Shown: positions 1 to 8,310 of the stretch, piece after piece
Layout of the letters: the number at the start of each line of letters is the position of its first letter
How positions within the stretch are numbered: the first letter of the stretch is position 1
Origin: Acinetobacter bereziniae LMG 1003 = CIP 70.12
GTDB lineage: Bacteria > Pseudomonadota > Gammaproteobacteria > Pseudomonadales > Moraxellaceae
Reading direction: 5' to 3'
DNA: 32,660 nucleotides
Assembly: GCF_000368925.1 (NCBI RefSeq)
Contig: NZ_KB849756.1
Span: forward strand, 600,759-633,418
The notes under the pieces: generated by a model
What the model was told of the DNA's origin: nothing
The model's input: only the letters and a program-made list of their open reading frames with translations
Databases searched by the model: none
Made by a program: the position numbers and the translations under genes

Positions 1-1031
1 CCTTTGCTGTCGGTAATTTTTACTTGCCCTGGTTCATTTGAGGTAACTTCTATATGAGTTGCGTCTTTAATATTTGATTCAATAATCGGTGGTGTTACAT
101 CTCCTACCGTTATTACTTTTTCTGTTTGATTACCTGAAGTATCAATAACATCTACAATAATTTTGCTGCCATCAGTTAATGTAGTATTTAAATCAACATT
201 TAGCTCCCCATTAGAACCAATGACTCCCTCTCCAATTGTTTGACCAGCTTCATTTTTTATAATAACTTTGCTACCTGGTTCATTTGAAACAATATGAATA
301 GTGTTATTATCAACAATATTTACTTCAACTTCTGGTTTTGTAACATCCCCAACATTTATTGTTTCTGTTGTTTTATTTCCAGCATTATCAATTGCTGTAA
401 TTGTAATTTTTTCATTATCGACCAATGGTCTTGTCAAAGTAATATCCAACGAACCCGCTTGATTTAATTGACCACTACCAATTGTTTTTCCAGTAGAATC
501 AACTATGGTTATCTTACTTGCTTCATCCGCAGTTATTTTAATTTTTTGATTATCTAAAATCTGATGTGTTATTTTAGGAGCAGTCTTATCACCATTTCCA
601 GAATGATTTGAACTTCCACCACTACTTCCTGCAGCTGCGGCTATACCTATAATTCCTGCTGCACCTGCAACCCATGCCCATACTGGTACTGCTGCATGCT
701 CCCCAACCAAATATTCATGAAAATCATTAATACCCAGATAATCAATTTTAGTCACAGTGCCATTTGCATCAAATTCAAGGAATTCAAGTAAATAATGTTT
801 TCCATCTGAAGTTTCTATAGTAAATTCTTTTGGTTTTTCTCCAATAAAAAAGTCTTCAATAACAACTTTTTCTCCGCTTTGTAAATAAACCTCCAGATTA
901 TTATTAACTTTAACAATTTTGGCTATTTCAGCACTATCTAAATTGACTTTATAAACAGCGTGATGTTTATTCACTAAATCCTGAGTCAGAATTTTAGCCG
1001 TTCCTTTTTCGTAAATTGTGATGTTTTTCAT
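1..1031 (-). CDS. BapA/Bap/LapF-type giant adhesin, N-terminal part
   Basis: Partial gene: 343 residues are read and the frame stays open to the left edge. Residues 1-110 match the 'BapA prefix-like' domain of large type I-secreted biofilm adhesins (MKNITIYEKGTAK start, then short beta-rich segments ending in DFHEYLVGEH). A hydrophobic Ala/Gly stretch (about 114-134) and a Gly/Ser linker follow. Ig-like repeats then begin at DKTAP (about 148), DVTKP (229) and DVTPP (311), a period of 81-82 residues, each carrying an (A/S)NEPG-like or DEAS strand and a D-x-(A/S)GN turn. The ATG has a GGAAGA ribosome site 7 bases upstream. By family, such proteins are exported to the cell surface through an outer-membrane type I system and promote adhesion and biofilm; no secretion genes are beside it here. 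The full size, C-terminal secretion signal and intactness cannot be seen. Confidence 0.85.
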   Translation of the reverse strand, partial: MKNITIYEKGTAKILTQDLVNKHHAVYKVNLDSAEIAKIVKVNNNLEVYLQSGEKVVIEDFFIGEKPKEFTIETSDGKHYLLEFLEFDANGTVTKIDYLGINDFHEYLVGEHAAVPVWAWVAGAAGIIGIAAAAGSSGGSSNHSGNGDKTAPKITHQILDNQKIKITADEASKITIVDSTGKTIGSGQLNQAGSLDITLTRPLVDNEKITITAIDNAGNKTTETINVGDVTKPEVEVNIVDNNTIHIVSNEPGSKVIIKNEAGQTIGEGVIGSNGELNVDLNTTLTDGSKIIVDVIDTSGNQTEKVITVGDVTPPIIESNIKDATHIEVTSNEPGQVKITDSK

Positions 1032-1603
1032 AATAGTTCTTCCGTCTTATAATTCACTCTTATACAAAAAAGATAAATAAGTGCGACAAAATTCACAAGT
1101 GTATAGTTTTAATAATAAAAATGGATAACATTATAAAAAATATTAGTTGTCTATAATAACTAATCTATTTAAAAAAAATTCGTGATGTGCTTATCATTTA
1201 TTTATTTTTATTCAATATTTTTAGACTGTCTATACGCAATTAAATTTAATTATCGCCTTATATTCATCATTTACTGTTGCTTTCATCATTTTTACAAATT
1301 TATTAATTTTTTATTAATAATCTTACATTCTGATAAAAACCACCTACAGTGTAAGCTGATTAACCTTCATTTTTATAGCCAAGTTATTTCCATTTAAAAT
1401 TTACGGGTATTATTGAAACTTAAAAATTATTGATAAATTAAATTTTATATAAAAAATGTAATTTTTTTTATCAATGTAAATAATATTGCAAAAAAAACAT
1501 ATTATGCAAATTTAATAAATTAAGAATTTATTTTTATTTAACCAATAGTTTGTATTAACAAAAAAAAATGGAGTATAAAACTCCATTCTTTTAATAATAT
1601 TAA
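1032..1603. other. Very AT-rich intergenic region between adhesin and lptB
   Basis: About 570 bases with long A and T runs and no convincing gene. It must hold the adhesin promoter (minus strand), but no clear -35/-10 pair stands out against the AT background. A 9-base inverted repeat (ATTGATAAA at 1429-1437, TTTATCAAT at 1467-1475) lies about 400 bases upstream of the adhesin start. The plus-strand open frame at 1182-1397 is low-complexity Phe/Tyr/Ile-rich and is not called. The composition would suit xenogeneic silencing by an H-NS-like protein, which is inference. Confidence 0.6.
1565..1592 (-). terminator. Terminator after lptB
   Basis: Inverted repeat AATGGAG (1567-1573) and CTCCATT (1581-1587) with a short AT loop. 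On the minus strand the stem is followed by a long T run (1561-1568 read as A on the plus strand). It lies just past the lptB stop, so it probably ends the kdsD-lptB transcript. Confidence 0.8.
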
Positions 1604-2347
1604 TTAAACAGTAAAATCATCACCCAAATAAACTTGACGTACTGTTTCATTTGCCAATACTTCTTCAGGAGTGCCTTCTGCAATGACTGCTCCCTCACTC
1701 ACAATATAAGCATGCTCACAAATTGCTAAAGTTTCACGAACGTTGTGATCTGTTATCAAAACACCAATACCGCGATCTTTCAACTGCCGAATAATATCTT
1801 TAATATCTCCAACAGAAATTGGATCTACCCCTGCAAAAGGCTCATCCAATAGCATAAACTTGGGATCTGCTGCCAAAGCTCTTGCGATCTCAGCACGGCG
1901 ACGCTCACCGCCCGAAACACTCATGCCTAATGAATCTTTGATGTGGGTAATTTTAAAGTCTTCCAACAATTCTTTTAGACGTTGTTGTCGCTGTTGTTTA
2001 TTGAGATCTTTTCGAGTCTCAAGAATTGCCATAATATTATCAGCGATCGTGAGCTTTCTAAAAATAGAAGCTTCCTGTGGCAGATAACCAATTCCTTTAC
2101 GTGCACGTTGATGCATGGCTAAGTCGGAAATATCTTCATTATCTAAATGAATTTCGCCTTTATCCATACGAACCAAACCAACAACCATATAGAAGCTTGT
2201 TGTTTTACCAGCACCATTTGGACCAAGCAATCCTACTATTTGCCCGCTTTGCATACTAAAAGAAACATCTTTTACCACCCAGCGTTTACTATAAACTTTG
2301 GCTAAGTGTTTAATACACAGTGTTTGGCTTTGATTCGAAGCTGTCAT
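1604..2347 (-). CDS. lptB: LPS export ABC transporter ATP-binding protein LptB
   Basis: Cytoplasmic ATPase that drives LptFG to extract LPS/LOS from the inner membrane and push it along the Lpt bridge. All ABC ATPase motifs are visible in 247 residues: Walker A GPNGAGKTT at 42-50, a Q-loop near GYLPQEASIF, signature SGGERRR near 145, Walker B FMLLDEPFAGVDP near 165 and the switch histidine in ITDHNV near 200. The YLPQEASIFRKLT and EPFAGVDPISVGDI segments are characteristic of LptB rather than generic ABC ATPases. The length is close to E. coli LptB (241). The ATG overlaps the lptA stop in a TAATG arrangement, suggesting translational coupling. lptF and lptG are not in this window. rpoN, which follows lptB in many gammaproteobacteria, is absent; a terminator and the adhesin follow instead. 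Confidence 0.97.
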   Translation of the reverse strand: MTASNQSQTLCIKHLAKVYSKRWVVKDVSFSMQSGQIVGLLGPNGAGKTTSFYMVVGLVRMDKGEIHLDNEDISDLAMHQRARKGIGYLPQEASIFRKLTIADNIMAILETRKDLNKQQRQQRLKELLEDFKITHIKDSLGMSVSGGERRRAEIARALAADPKFMLLDEPFAGVDPISVGDIKDIIRQLKDRGIGVLITDHNVRETLAICEHAYIVSEGAVIAEGTPEEVLANETVRQVYLGDDFTV

Positions 2348-2913
2348 TAATCACGTGCTCCAGGGAAAGACTTAGCACTGTTTGGTGGAATAATAATTTG
2401 CACACGTCCTTTAGATGAACCTGTTGTATTCGATGAACCCGAAGCTTCAACATCACCTTTGTTCATACTATATTTTAAAGTGCTGCTTCGAATACTTGCT
2501 CCATCTTGGTATAGATAAGCATTTCCAATCAGGTTGATAATACCAGTCTCAGCATTGTAAACAATTTTTTGTGCTTCACCGCGCGCCACGCCTTTTGCAC
2601 TGTCTACCTGCTGTTGAAATTTTGCTGGTCCACCTGTCGCAGTAATAGTGCTAATTTGTTTACTTTTATTCAATTGAGCAACAATTGAAGACGCTTGTAG
2701 CTTCATTGTACCTTGTTCAATAATGACATTGCCGGTATAGGTTGTCACACCTGTCGCTTCACTATACGTTGCTTTATCAGCAACAAGTGAAATAGGCTGA
2801 TTACGGTCTGATGGTAATGCAAATGCCGTTGCTGACAAGCTCAACATACTGATCGTACAGATCGCTTTTCTCAGGAAAGATTGTTTCAGTGAAAAGATCT
2901 TAATTAGGTACAT
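2347..2913 (-). CDS. lptA: LPS transport periplasmic protein LptA
   Basis: Periplasmic beta-jellyroll protein that forms the bridge carrying LPS between LptC and LptD. The mature part (ISLVADKATYSEATGVTTYTG, then TGGPAKFQQQ and AEKIVYN-like strands) is the OstA/LptA domain. The chosen start is the ATG at 2913 (188 residues): GAGGAA lies 6 bases upstream, and the protein then begins MYLIKIFSLKQSFLRKA, a typical signal peptide cleaved near AFA|LP. A longer frame from 2940 adds nine residues ahead of the signal peptide with a weaker ribosome site. The gene overlaps the end of lptC by 14 bases and touches lptB, consistent with one operon. The C-terminal tail (SSKGRVQIIIPPNSAKSFPGARD) is short and polar. 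Confidence 0.93.
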   Translation of the reverse strand: MYLIKIFSLKQSFLRKAICTISMLSLSATAFALPSDRNQPISLVADKATYSEATGVTTYTGNVIIEQGTMKLQASSIVAQLNKSKQISTITATGGPAKFQQQVDSAKGVARGEAQKIVYNAETGIINLIGNAYLYQDGASIRSSTLKYSMNKGDVEASGSSNTTGSSKGRVQIIIPPNSAKSFPGARD

Positions 2914-3445
2914 ACTTTCCTCGAATATTTGCAAATTCATATTGACCTTGGTTTAAATCAGCTTTTAAACCCTGACTAATAAATTCTGCATCAGGTGCAT
3001 TAACAGTAACTTGGTGAGTCGTTTCGAACTGACGAGTTTTAGGATAGCCTGTTAATTCATCTGTTTGAAATTCCATCGTCCCACGTTCACCAAGTTTAGT
3101 TGCTTTAACCTGTCCAGATAAAACAACCTTCTCATTGTCATTAAATCCTCTTGCTTCTTTGGCAAAAAAAGTTGAATCAACTTGATTTTGATTAAACATT
3201 GAAGCATTGAGATTGCTGAGTTTAGACGTTTTTCTTTGTAAATCTTGTTCTAGATGATCAACTTGAGCACGAACATAAAGATTGCCCTTTTCATCGGTCT
3301 GGACCAACTGAATACCTTCAGCAGAATAGGTCATGCTTTGTGCTGAATTTCCATCCAGCTTTTTACCTTTCCCGCTGTAATAGTAATAGCCACCACTAAT
3401 TGCCGCAATGACAACAGCGGTCACATATAGAACCTTAGTATCCAT
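2900..3445 (-). CDS. lptC: LPS export protein LptC
   Basis: Bitopic inner-membrane protein that receives LPS from LptB2FG and passes it to LptA. The 181 residues show one N-terminal transmembrane helix (about 5-24, VLYVTAVVIAAISGGYYYY) and a periplasmic OstA-like beta domain (for example MTYSAEGIQLVQTDEKGNLY and VVLSGQVKATK strands). The length fits the family (E. coli 191). It starts 39 bases after kdsC ends and overlaps lptA, so it belongs to the same minus-strand operon. The ribosome site is weak, so coupling to kdsC translation is plausible. The family is poorly conserved in sequence; the call rests on the fold-like pattern plus its place between kdsC and lptA. Confidence 0.92.
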   Translation of the reverse strand: MDTKVLYVTAVVIAAISGGYYYYSGKGKKLDGNSAQSMTYSAEGIQLVQTDEKGNLYVRAQVDHLEQDLQRKTSKLSNLNASMFNQNQVDSTFFAKEARGFNDNEKVVLSGQVKATKLGERGTMEFQTDELTGYPKTRQFETTHQVTVNAPDAEFISQGLKADLNQGQYEFANIRGKYVPN

Positions 3446-3484
3446 AAATTATATTCAACATTTGATCAATCTGAATTTAAGCTA

Positions 3485-4024
3485 TTAATGCGGTATAGCT
3501 GTATATTTTTCAAGTAGTTCTTGGTAAGTGCCTTTAGCCATTAGCAACATATCGCAAACTTCCCGTACCGCCCCACGTCCACCCATTGCTTGTGTGACTA
3601 AATCTGCTCGACGGCGAACTTCAACATGACCATTAGGTACTGTAACTTTCATTCCAGCCAGTGCAAATGCTGAAAGATCAGGCCAGTCATCGCCCATGTA
3701 TAAACAATCTTCAGGATCTAAATTAAGTTGTGCACATGCTTCTTTAAGCGCAACCCCCTTATCTTCTCGACCTTGAAAAATCAAATCGACACCGAGATCA
3801 GACATACGTTTTTCTACGATGTGACTTTTACGTCCAGTAATGATAATGACTTTAATCCCAGATTTTTGGACCAATTTCATGCCCAATCCATCACGAATAT
3901 CAAATGATTTGATTTCGTCTCCAGAATTGGTCAAAGTCACAAAACCATCACTCAAAATTCCATCTACATCTAAAACCAATGCTTCAATATGACGCGCTTG
4001 TTCTAATAAAACATAAGAAGCCAT
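3485..4024 (-). CDS. kdsC: 3-deoxy-D-manno-octulosonate 8-phosphate phosphatase KdsC
   Basis: Cytoplasmic HAD-superfamily phosphatase that releases Kdo from Kdo-8-phosphate, the third step of Kdo synthesis for the LPS/LOS core. In 179 residues the motifs are: motif I D19-V-D21-G with GILSDG following; motif II Thr63 in IITGRKS; the conserved lysine at 89 (REDKGVAL); and motif IV D112-D113 with D116 in YMGDDWPDL. There is no cap domain, as expected for the C0 subclass that works as a tetramer. GGAG lies about 11 bases before the ATG, inside the end of kdsD. The start follows the kdsD stop by 3 bases, so the two are almost certainly co-translated. Confidence 0.96.
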   Translation of the reverse strand: MASYVLLEQARHIEALVLDVDGILSDGFVTLTNSGDEIKSFDIRDGLGMKLVQKSGIKVIIITGRKSHIVEKRMSDLGVDLIFQGREDKGVALKEACAQLNLDPEDCLYMGDDWPDLSAFALAGMKVTVPNGHVEVRRRADLVTQAMGGRGAVREVCDMLLMAKGTYQELLEKYTAIPH

Positions 4025-4027
4025 TGA

Positions 4028-5020
4028 TTAATTTACTCCAGCTTGAATCAAATCATGCATACTAATAACCCCAATCACTTTATGCATCTCATCGACAACC
4101 ACAAATTGACTAATTTTCTTTTCATTCATTTTTTCCAAAGCTTCCACAGCTCGTGCTTCTTTAGAAATCGTTGATGGGTTTTTAATCATCACCTCAGACA
4201 CTGCTAAATTCACATCAAAACCTTGTTGCTTATCAATTAAACGACGCAAGTCACCATCGGTAAAGATACCCAATAAGGTGTCATTTTCATCGACAATCGT
4301 GGTTAAACCTAAACGTTTATTAGAAATTTCATACAGTACTTTATTCATAGGTGTATTGGGTAATACTTTGGGTAAGTCATTGCCTGTGTGCATTAAATGT
4401 TTCACATGCAATAACAGACGCTTACCTAACGCTCCAGCGGGATGAGACATCGCAAAATCATCCGCAGTAAAACCACGTGCATCTAACAATGCCACTGCTA
4501 AAGCATCACCTAATGCCAATGTTGCAGTTGTACTCGATGTCGGTGCTAAGCCCAATGGACAAGCTTCTTTAATATTTCCCAGTGTTAGCGCCACATCAGC
4601 ATTTTGTGGCATCGGACCTTTATCATCACCACTGATGGTAATTAATGGTACTTCCAAATATTTAATGAGTGGCATCAGCATCATAATTTCATCACTCTTT
4701 CCAGAGTTTGAAATCGCAATCAGTACATCACCTTTAACCAACATGCCCAAATCACCATGACCAGCTTCGCCAGGATGCATAAAAAATGAAGGCGTTCCTG
4801 TAGAGGCAAAAGTTGCAGCCATTTTCCGTCCAATATGCCCTGATTTTCCCATCCCAGTAATCACTAGACGACCTTGGCATTGCAAAATAATTTCGCAGGC
4901 GCGGGTAAAACGCTCATCGATTTGGGTCGCTAAAATTTCTAAGGCATGCTCTTCAATGCGCAGGGTTTCAAGCGCAACTTTTTGAAAATCAACATGATTT
5001 GACTTATTTTCAGAATTCAA
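4028..5020 (-). CDS. kdsD: Arabinose-5-phosphate isomerase KdsD (KpsF/GutQ family)
   Basis: Interconverts D-ribulose-5-phosphate and D-arabinose-5-phosphate, the first committed step to Kdo. The 330 residues hold an N-terminal SIS sugar-isomerase domain (about 45-190; GMGKSGHIGRKMAATFASTG, then AISNSGKSDE and the PTSSTTATLALGDALAVALL segment) and two C-terminal CBS domains (about 210-325). The likely start is a TTG: the codon at 5020-5018 is TTG, with AAGG about 10 bases upstream, and no ATG gives the conserved N-terminus. It is first in the operon with kdsC, lptC, lptA and lptB. The weak start codon may hold its level below the rest of the operon, which is inference. Confidence 0.95.
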   Translation of the reverse strand: MNSENKSNHVDFQKVALETLRIEEHALEILATQIDERFTRACEIILQCQGRLVITGMGKSGHIGRKMAATFASTGTPSFFMHPGEAGHGDLGMLVKGDVLIAISNSGKSDEIMMLMPLIKYLEVPLITISGDDKGPMPQNADVALTLGNIKEACPLGLAPTSSTTATLALGDALAVALLDARGFTADDFAMSHPAGALGKRLLLHVKHLMHTGNDLPKVLPNTPMNKVLYEISNKRLGLTTIVDENDTLLGIFTDGDLRRLIDKQQGFDVNLAVSEVMIKNPSTISKEARAVEALEKMNEKKISQFVVVDEMHKVIGVISMHDLIQAGVN

Positions 5021-5076
5021 AATGGACTTACCTTAACTCTAGACGAGTTTTGAATATCAAACGGAATATTTTTGCT

Positions 5077-5085
5077 ATTTTAGCA
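5077..5085 (-). promoter_or_regulatory. Possible extended -10 promoter for kdsD operon
   Basis: On the minus strand the sequence TGCTAAAAT reads as an extended -10 element (TG-n-TAAAAT), about 57 bases upstream of the kdsD TTG start. No good -35 accompanies it, which extended -10 promoters do not require. Called by eye in AT-rich DNA. Confidence 0.35.
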
Positions 5086-5216
5086 TAGCAATACAATAGC
5101 CTGCTTTCCTAAATGTATAAATTTCATTTTCTTAGAAAATTAACGTATAAATCTTTATGAAATATGGAGCTTAGGTTAAGATAAATCACCCTTTTGTTGA
5201 AACATTTAGAAAACCT

Positions 5217-6638
5217 ATGCAACCATTTGTTCTTTACAACTCTGAGCAACGTAAAAAAGTTGAATTTGTTCCCCGTAAAGAAGGACATATCGACATGTAT
5301 GTGTGCGGTATGACAGTTTATGATTACTGTCATATTGGACATGCTCGAGTGATGGTTGCTTTTGACTACATCATTCGTTTTCTACGCAGCCAAGGCTGGA
5401 ATGTAAAATATGTTCGAAATATCACCGATATTGATGACAAGATCATTGCACGTGCCAATGAGAATGGTGAAAGTATTACGGCATTAACAGACCGTTTTAT
5501 TCAAGCGATGAATGAAGATGCAGAAAATCTGGGCTGTCTACATCCAGATGAAGCACCACGTGCCACCGATTATATTGATCAGATGCAAAATATGATTGGT
5601 CATTTAGTCAATAAAGGTGCTGCTTACCCTTCTGCAAATGGTGATGTGTATTTTGAAGTTGAGAAATTTGCCAGATACGGTCGCCTTTCTGGACGTAAAC
5701 TGGATGATATGCAAGCTGGCGCTTCTGAGCGTGTCGATGTAGACGTTGAGAAAAAACATCCATTTGATTTCGTGCTTTGGAAACATGCCAAAGAAAATGA
5801 ACCTTCATGGGCTTCACCATGGGGCAATGGACGCCCTGGTTGGCATATTGAATGTTCAGCAATGTCGACCTGCTGCTTAGGCAATCATTTCGATATTCAT
5901 GGTGGTGGTTCAGACCTTTTATTCCCACACCATGAAAATGAAATTGCACAATCAGAAGCTTCTACAGATGAACAATATGTGAATTACTGGATGCATGTTG
6001 GTTTTATCAATGTAGATGGTGAGAAAATGTCTAAATCATTAGGCAACTTCTTTACCATTCGTGATGTGATGGAGAAGTTCCACCCAGAAGTGATTCGCTA
6101 TTTTATTGTCTCTTCACACTATCGCAGCCCGGTGAACTTTTCTGACTTTGCATTAAAAGAAGCAAAAACAACACTTTCTCGTTTCTATCATGCATTTAAG
6201 GCATATCAGCAAGTGTATGCTGATCTATCTACAGATGTACTTGATGAAACATTTGTGGAACGCTTTAATATCGCGATGCGGGATGATTTCAATACTTCAG
6301 AAGCAATTGCAGTATTGTTCGAAATCATTAAAGAACTGAATCGTGCAGTTAAAGAAGAAAATGCAGAGCAAGCAACGCTTTATTATTCGACTTTACGCCA
6401 TTTGACTAATATTCTAGGTTTAGTTCAGTACAATGTTGATGAGTTTTTAAAGTCTGATATTGGGCAAGAAGCATTAGGCTTATCTGAAGCTGATATTACA
6501 GATTTTATCCAGCAACGTGTAGATGCCAAAAAAAATAAGGACTTTGCGCGTGCTGATGAAATTCGCCAGTCTTTACTTGCTCAAGGAGTAGTACTCGAAG
6601 ATACTCGTCAAGGTACAATTTGGCGTCGCGCTGATTAA
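5217..6638 (+). CDS. cysS: Cysteine--tRNA ligase
   Basis: Cytoplasmic class I aminoacyl-tRNA synthetase charging tRNA-Cys. The 473 residues carry the catalytic HIGH motif at 39-42 (YDYCHIGHARV) with the zinc-ligand Cys30 (YVCGMTVYD), further zinc residues in the WHIECSAMS and GGGSDLLFPHHENE segments, and the KMSKS loop (DGEKMSKSLGN, near 270). A DALR-type helical domain and the C-terminal KNKDFARADEIRQSL segment typical of CysS follow. The length is close to E. coli CysS (461). It is divergent from kdsD across about 200 bases and ends at a strong terminator. The ribosome site before the ATG is weak (TTTAGAAAACCT), but the N-terminus aligns with the family, so the start stands. Confidence 0.97.
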   Translation: MQPFVLYNSEQRKKVEFVPRKEGHIDMYVCGMTVYDYCHIGHARVMVAFDYIIRFLRSQGWNVKYVRNITDIDDKIIARANENGESITALTDRFIQAMNEDAENLGCLHPDEAPRATDYIDQMQNMIGHLVNKGAAYPSANGDVYFEVEKFARYGRLSGRKLDDMQAGASERVDVDVEKKHPFDFVLWKHAKENEPSWASPWGNGRPGWHIECSAMSTCCLGNHFDIHGGGSDLLFPHHENEIAQSEASTDEQYVNYWMHVGFINVDGEKMSKSLGNFFTIRDVMEKFHPEVIRYFIVSSHYRSPVNFSDFALKEAKTTLSRFYHAFKAYQQVYADLSTDVLDETFVERFNIAMRDDFNTSEAIAVLFEIIKELNRAVKEENAEQATLYYSTLRHLTNILGLVQYNVDEFLKSDIGQEALGLSEADITDFIQQRVDAKKNKDFARADEIRQSLLAQGVVLEDTRQGTIWRRAD

Positions 6639-6662
6639 TTCAGTCATGTAGTATTTTCCAAT

Positions 6663-6690
6663 AAAAAACCTGATTAAGATCAGGTTTTTT
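6663..6690. terminator. Bidirectional terminator between cysS and CoA-transferase
   Basis: AAAAAACCTGAT pairs with ATCAGGTTTTTT around a 4-base TAAG loop. T runs flank the stem on both strands, so it can end cysS (plus) and the convergent CoA-transferase (minus). It lies 16 bases past the ancestral stop of the CoA-transferase at 6706, which fits the original gene end. Confidence 0.88.
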
Positions 6691-6705
6691 ATTGGCTTTA
6701 TGTTT

Positions 6706-6765
6706 TTAAACAGATTTCATCGTTCCTGTTTCTTCAAACTGCGCATGCCAAGACAAAGCCTCACG
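6706..6765 (-). other. Disconnected C-terminal tail of the CoA-transferase
   Basis: Read in the same frame straight through the TAA at 6768-6766, the next codons give REALSWHAQFEETGTMKSV and a second TAA at 6708-6706. This looks like the normal C-terminus of the acetyl-CoA hydrolase/transferase family (…TPHL-LREALSWH…). One base change, TTA (Leu) to TAA, would explain the break. No frameshift is involved. Confidence 0.75.
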
Positions 6766-8205
6766 TTAAAGATGTGGTGTTTGCCCACCTAATACACATG
6801 CCCGTTCAAAATAATCCGTCAATTCATTCCGATAAGATGGATGTGCACAGCATTGTATAATTTTAAGCGCACGCTCCCGAGGAGCTAATCCTCTTAAATC
6901 AGCCAATCCTTGTTCTGTCACTAAAACATCAATATCGTGTTCTGCGTGATCACAATGACTGACCATAGGTACAACTGAAGAAATTGCACCATCTTTGGCA
7001 ATCGACTTGCTCACAAAAATAGCCAAATGGGCATGGCGAGTAAAGTCCCCTGATCCCCCAATACCATTCATCATTTTGCTACCTCCCACATGTGTTGAAT
7101 TTACATTTCCATAAATATCAAACTCTAATGCGGTATTGATTGCAATGATTCCCAAGCGCCGAATGATTTCAGGATGATTCGACAGCTCCTGTGGACGTAA
7201 CACGATTTTATCTTTATAGCGTTCAAAATTTGTCATCACATGCTTGGCACATTCATCAGACAAAGTCATTGAACAACCTGAAGCAAACTTCATTTTGCCA
7301 GAGTCAATTAATTCAAATGTACAATCTTGCAAAACTTCTGAATACATTTCTAAATCATGAAAGTTTGAATGTGCAAAACCAGCAAAAACAGCATTTGCAA
7401 TTGAACCAACGCCAGACTGTAATGGACCTAAGTTTTCAGGTAAACGCCCAAGTGCTACTTCATTTTCAAAGAAGTGTATCAAGTGCTGTGCGATAGCAAG
7501 TGTTTCATCGTCTGCTTGATCCATCTTAAATGAAGTATCTGGAATATCATTCAAAACAATGGCTGAGATTTTACTAGGATCGATATGAATACCAAAAGTT
7601 CCAATGCGATCACTCACTTGAGTAAGAGGAATTGGATCGCGATAAGGTCGCTTCTTTGGAAGATAAATATCATGCACCCCTTCCAGTATCGGATGAATAG
7701 TTGTGTCAATTTCAACAATTACCTGATCCGCCATTTCAACAAAATTTGCTGCATTTCCACATGAACCTGTCGGAATGATTTGTCCATCTTCAGTAATCGC
7801 AGTGGCTGCAATAATCGCCACATTGGTTTTTGCTAAATTATGATGGCGAATATTATCTGCAACTTCAGATAGATGTTGATCAATATACATGACCTCGCCT
7901 GCATTAATTGCTTTGCGTAAAATAGGATCAGCCTGATAAGGGTAACGGCGTGCCAAAGCATGCGCTTCAGTTAAGCGACCATCTATACGGTTACCTAAAC
8001 TTGCACCAGTCGCCAAAGTAATTTTCAAAGGATGCAGTTGCGCATAATCTGCCAATGCTAAAGGGACTGCTTTTGCCTCGCCTGCACCGCCAAAACCACT
8101 TACACCGACCACTGAACCATCTTTGATTAAATTCACAGCCTGTTCAGCAGACATTATTTTACTGTGCAGGCAATTTAAGCGTACACGTTCCAAACCGTTA
8201 ATCAT
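6766..8205 (-). CDS. Acetyl-CoA hydrolase/succinyl-CoA:acetate CoA-transferase family, C-terminally truncated
   Basis: Cytoplasmic class I CoA-transferase of the Ach1/Cat1/AarC type, moving CoA between acyl-CoA and acetate, propionate or succinate; the exact acceptor cannot be read from sequence. The 479 residues show the N-terminal GVSGFGGAGEAKAVPLAL segment, GSCGNAANFVEMADQVIVEI, the CoA-binding GVGSIANAVFAGF, and the likely catalytic Glu290 in EMYSEVLQD. Late motifs MNGIGGSGDFTRHAHLAIFV and VTEQGLADLRGLAPRERA are present. The frame ends at GGQTPHL with a TAA, but the usual tail continues in frame for 19 codons to a second TAA at 6706, so the ancestral protein was probably 499 residues. All visible catalytic motifs precede the break, so activity may survive. 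It lies 105 bases after the thiolase gene on the same strand. Confidence 0.9.
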   Translation of the reverse strand: MINGLERVRLNCLHSKIMSAEQAVNLIKDGSVVGVSGFGGAGEAKAVPLALADYAQLHPLKITLATGASLGNRIDGRLTEAHALARRYPYQADPILRKAINAGEVMYIDQHLSEVADNIRHHNLAKTNVAIIAATAITEDGQIIPTGSCGNAANFVEMADQVIVEIDTTIHPILEGVHDIYLPKKRPYRDPIPLTQVSDRIGTFGIHIDPSKISAIVLNDIPDTSFKMDQADDETLAIAQHLIHFFENEVALGRLPENLGPLQSGVGSIANAVFAGFAHSNFHDLEMYSEVLQDCTFELIDSGKMKFASGCSMTLSDECAKHVMTNFERYKDKIVLRPQELSNHPEIIRRLGIIAINTALEFDIYGNVNSTHVGGSKMMNGIGGSGDFTRHAHLAIFVSKSIAKDGAISSVVPMVSHCDHAEHDIDVLVTEQGLADLRGLAPRERALKIIQCCAHPSYRNELTDYFERACVLGGQTPHL

Positions 8206-8252
8206 TTAAATAAATCTCAAAAATATAAAAATAAAGCATGAAAGCGCCCACC

Positions 8253-8270
8253 ACCCCTGCGAACAGGGAT
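8253..8270 (-). other. Small GC-rich hairpin between thiolase and CoA-transferase
   Basis: CCCTG (8255-8259) and CAGGG (8264-8268) enclose CGAA; in the minus-strand transcript this is CCCUG-UUCG-CAGGG. No T run follows, so it is not a standard terminator. It could shape mRNA ends or processing between the two genes, which is inference. Confidence 0.4.
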
Positions 8271-8310
8271 AGAGGAGATTTTGAATTATTCGTTTATGAA
8301 AGGGATAGGA

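Noticed and set aside
1182..1397. Plus-strand 71-codon frame in the AT-rich gap
   Set aside because: Low-complexity Phe/Tyr/Ile/Leu content from AT-rich DNA and no convincing ribosome site.
5604..5949. Minus-strand frames within cysS
   Set aside because: They lie wholly inside a well-supported gene and show no family features.
8253..8270. GC hairpin as an intrinsic terminator between thiolase and CoA-transferase
   Set aside because: No T run follows on the minus strand, so it is listed only as a hairpin.
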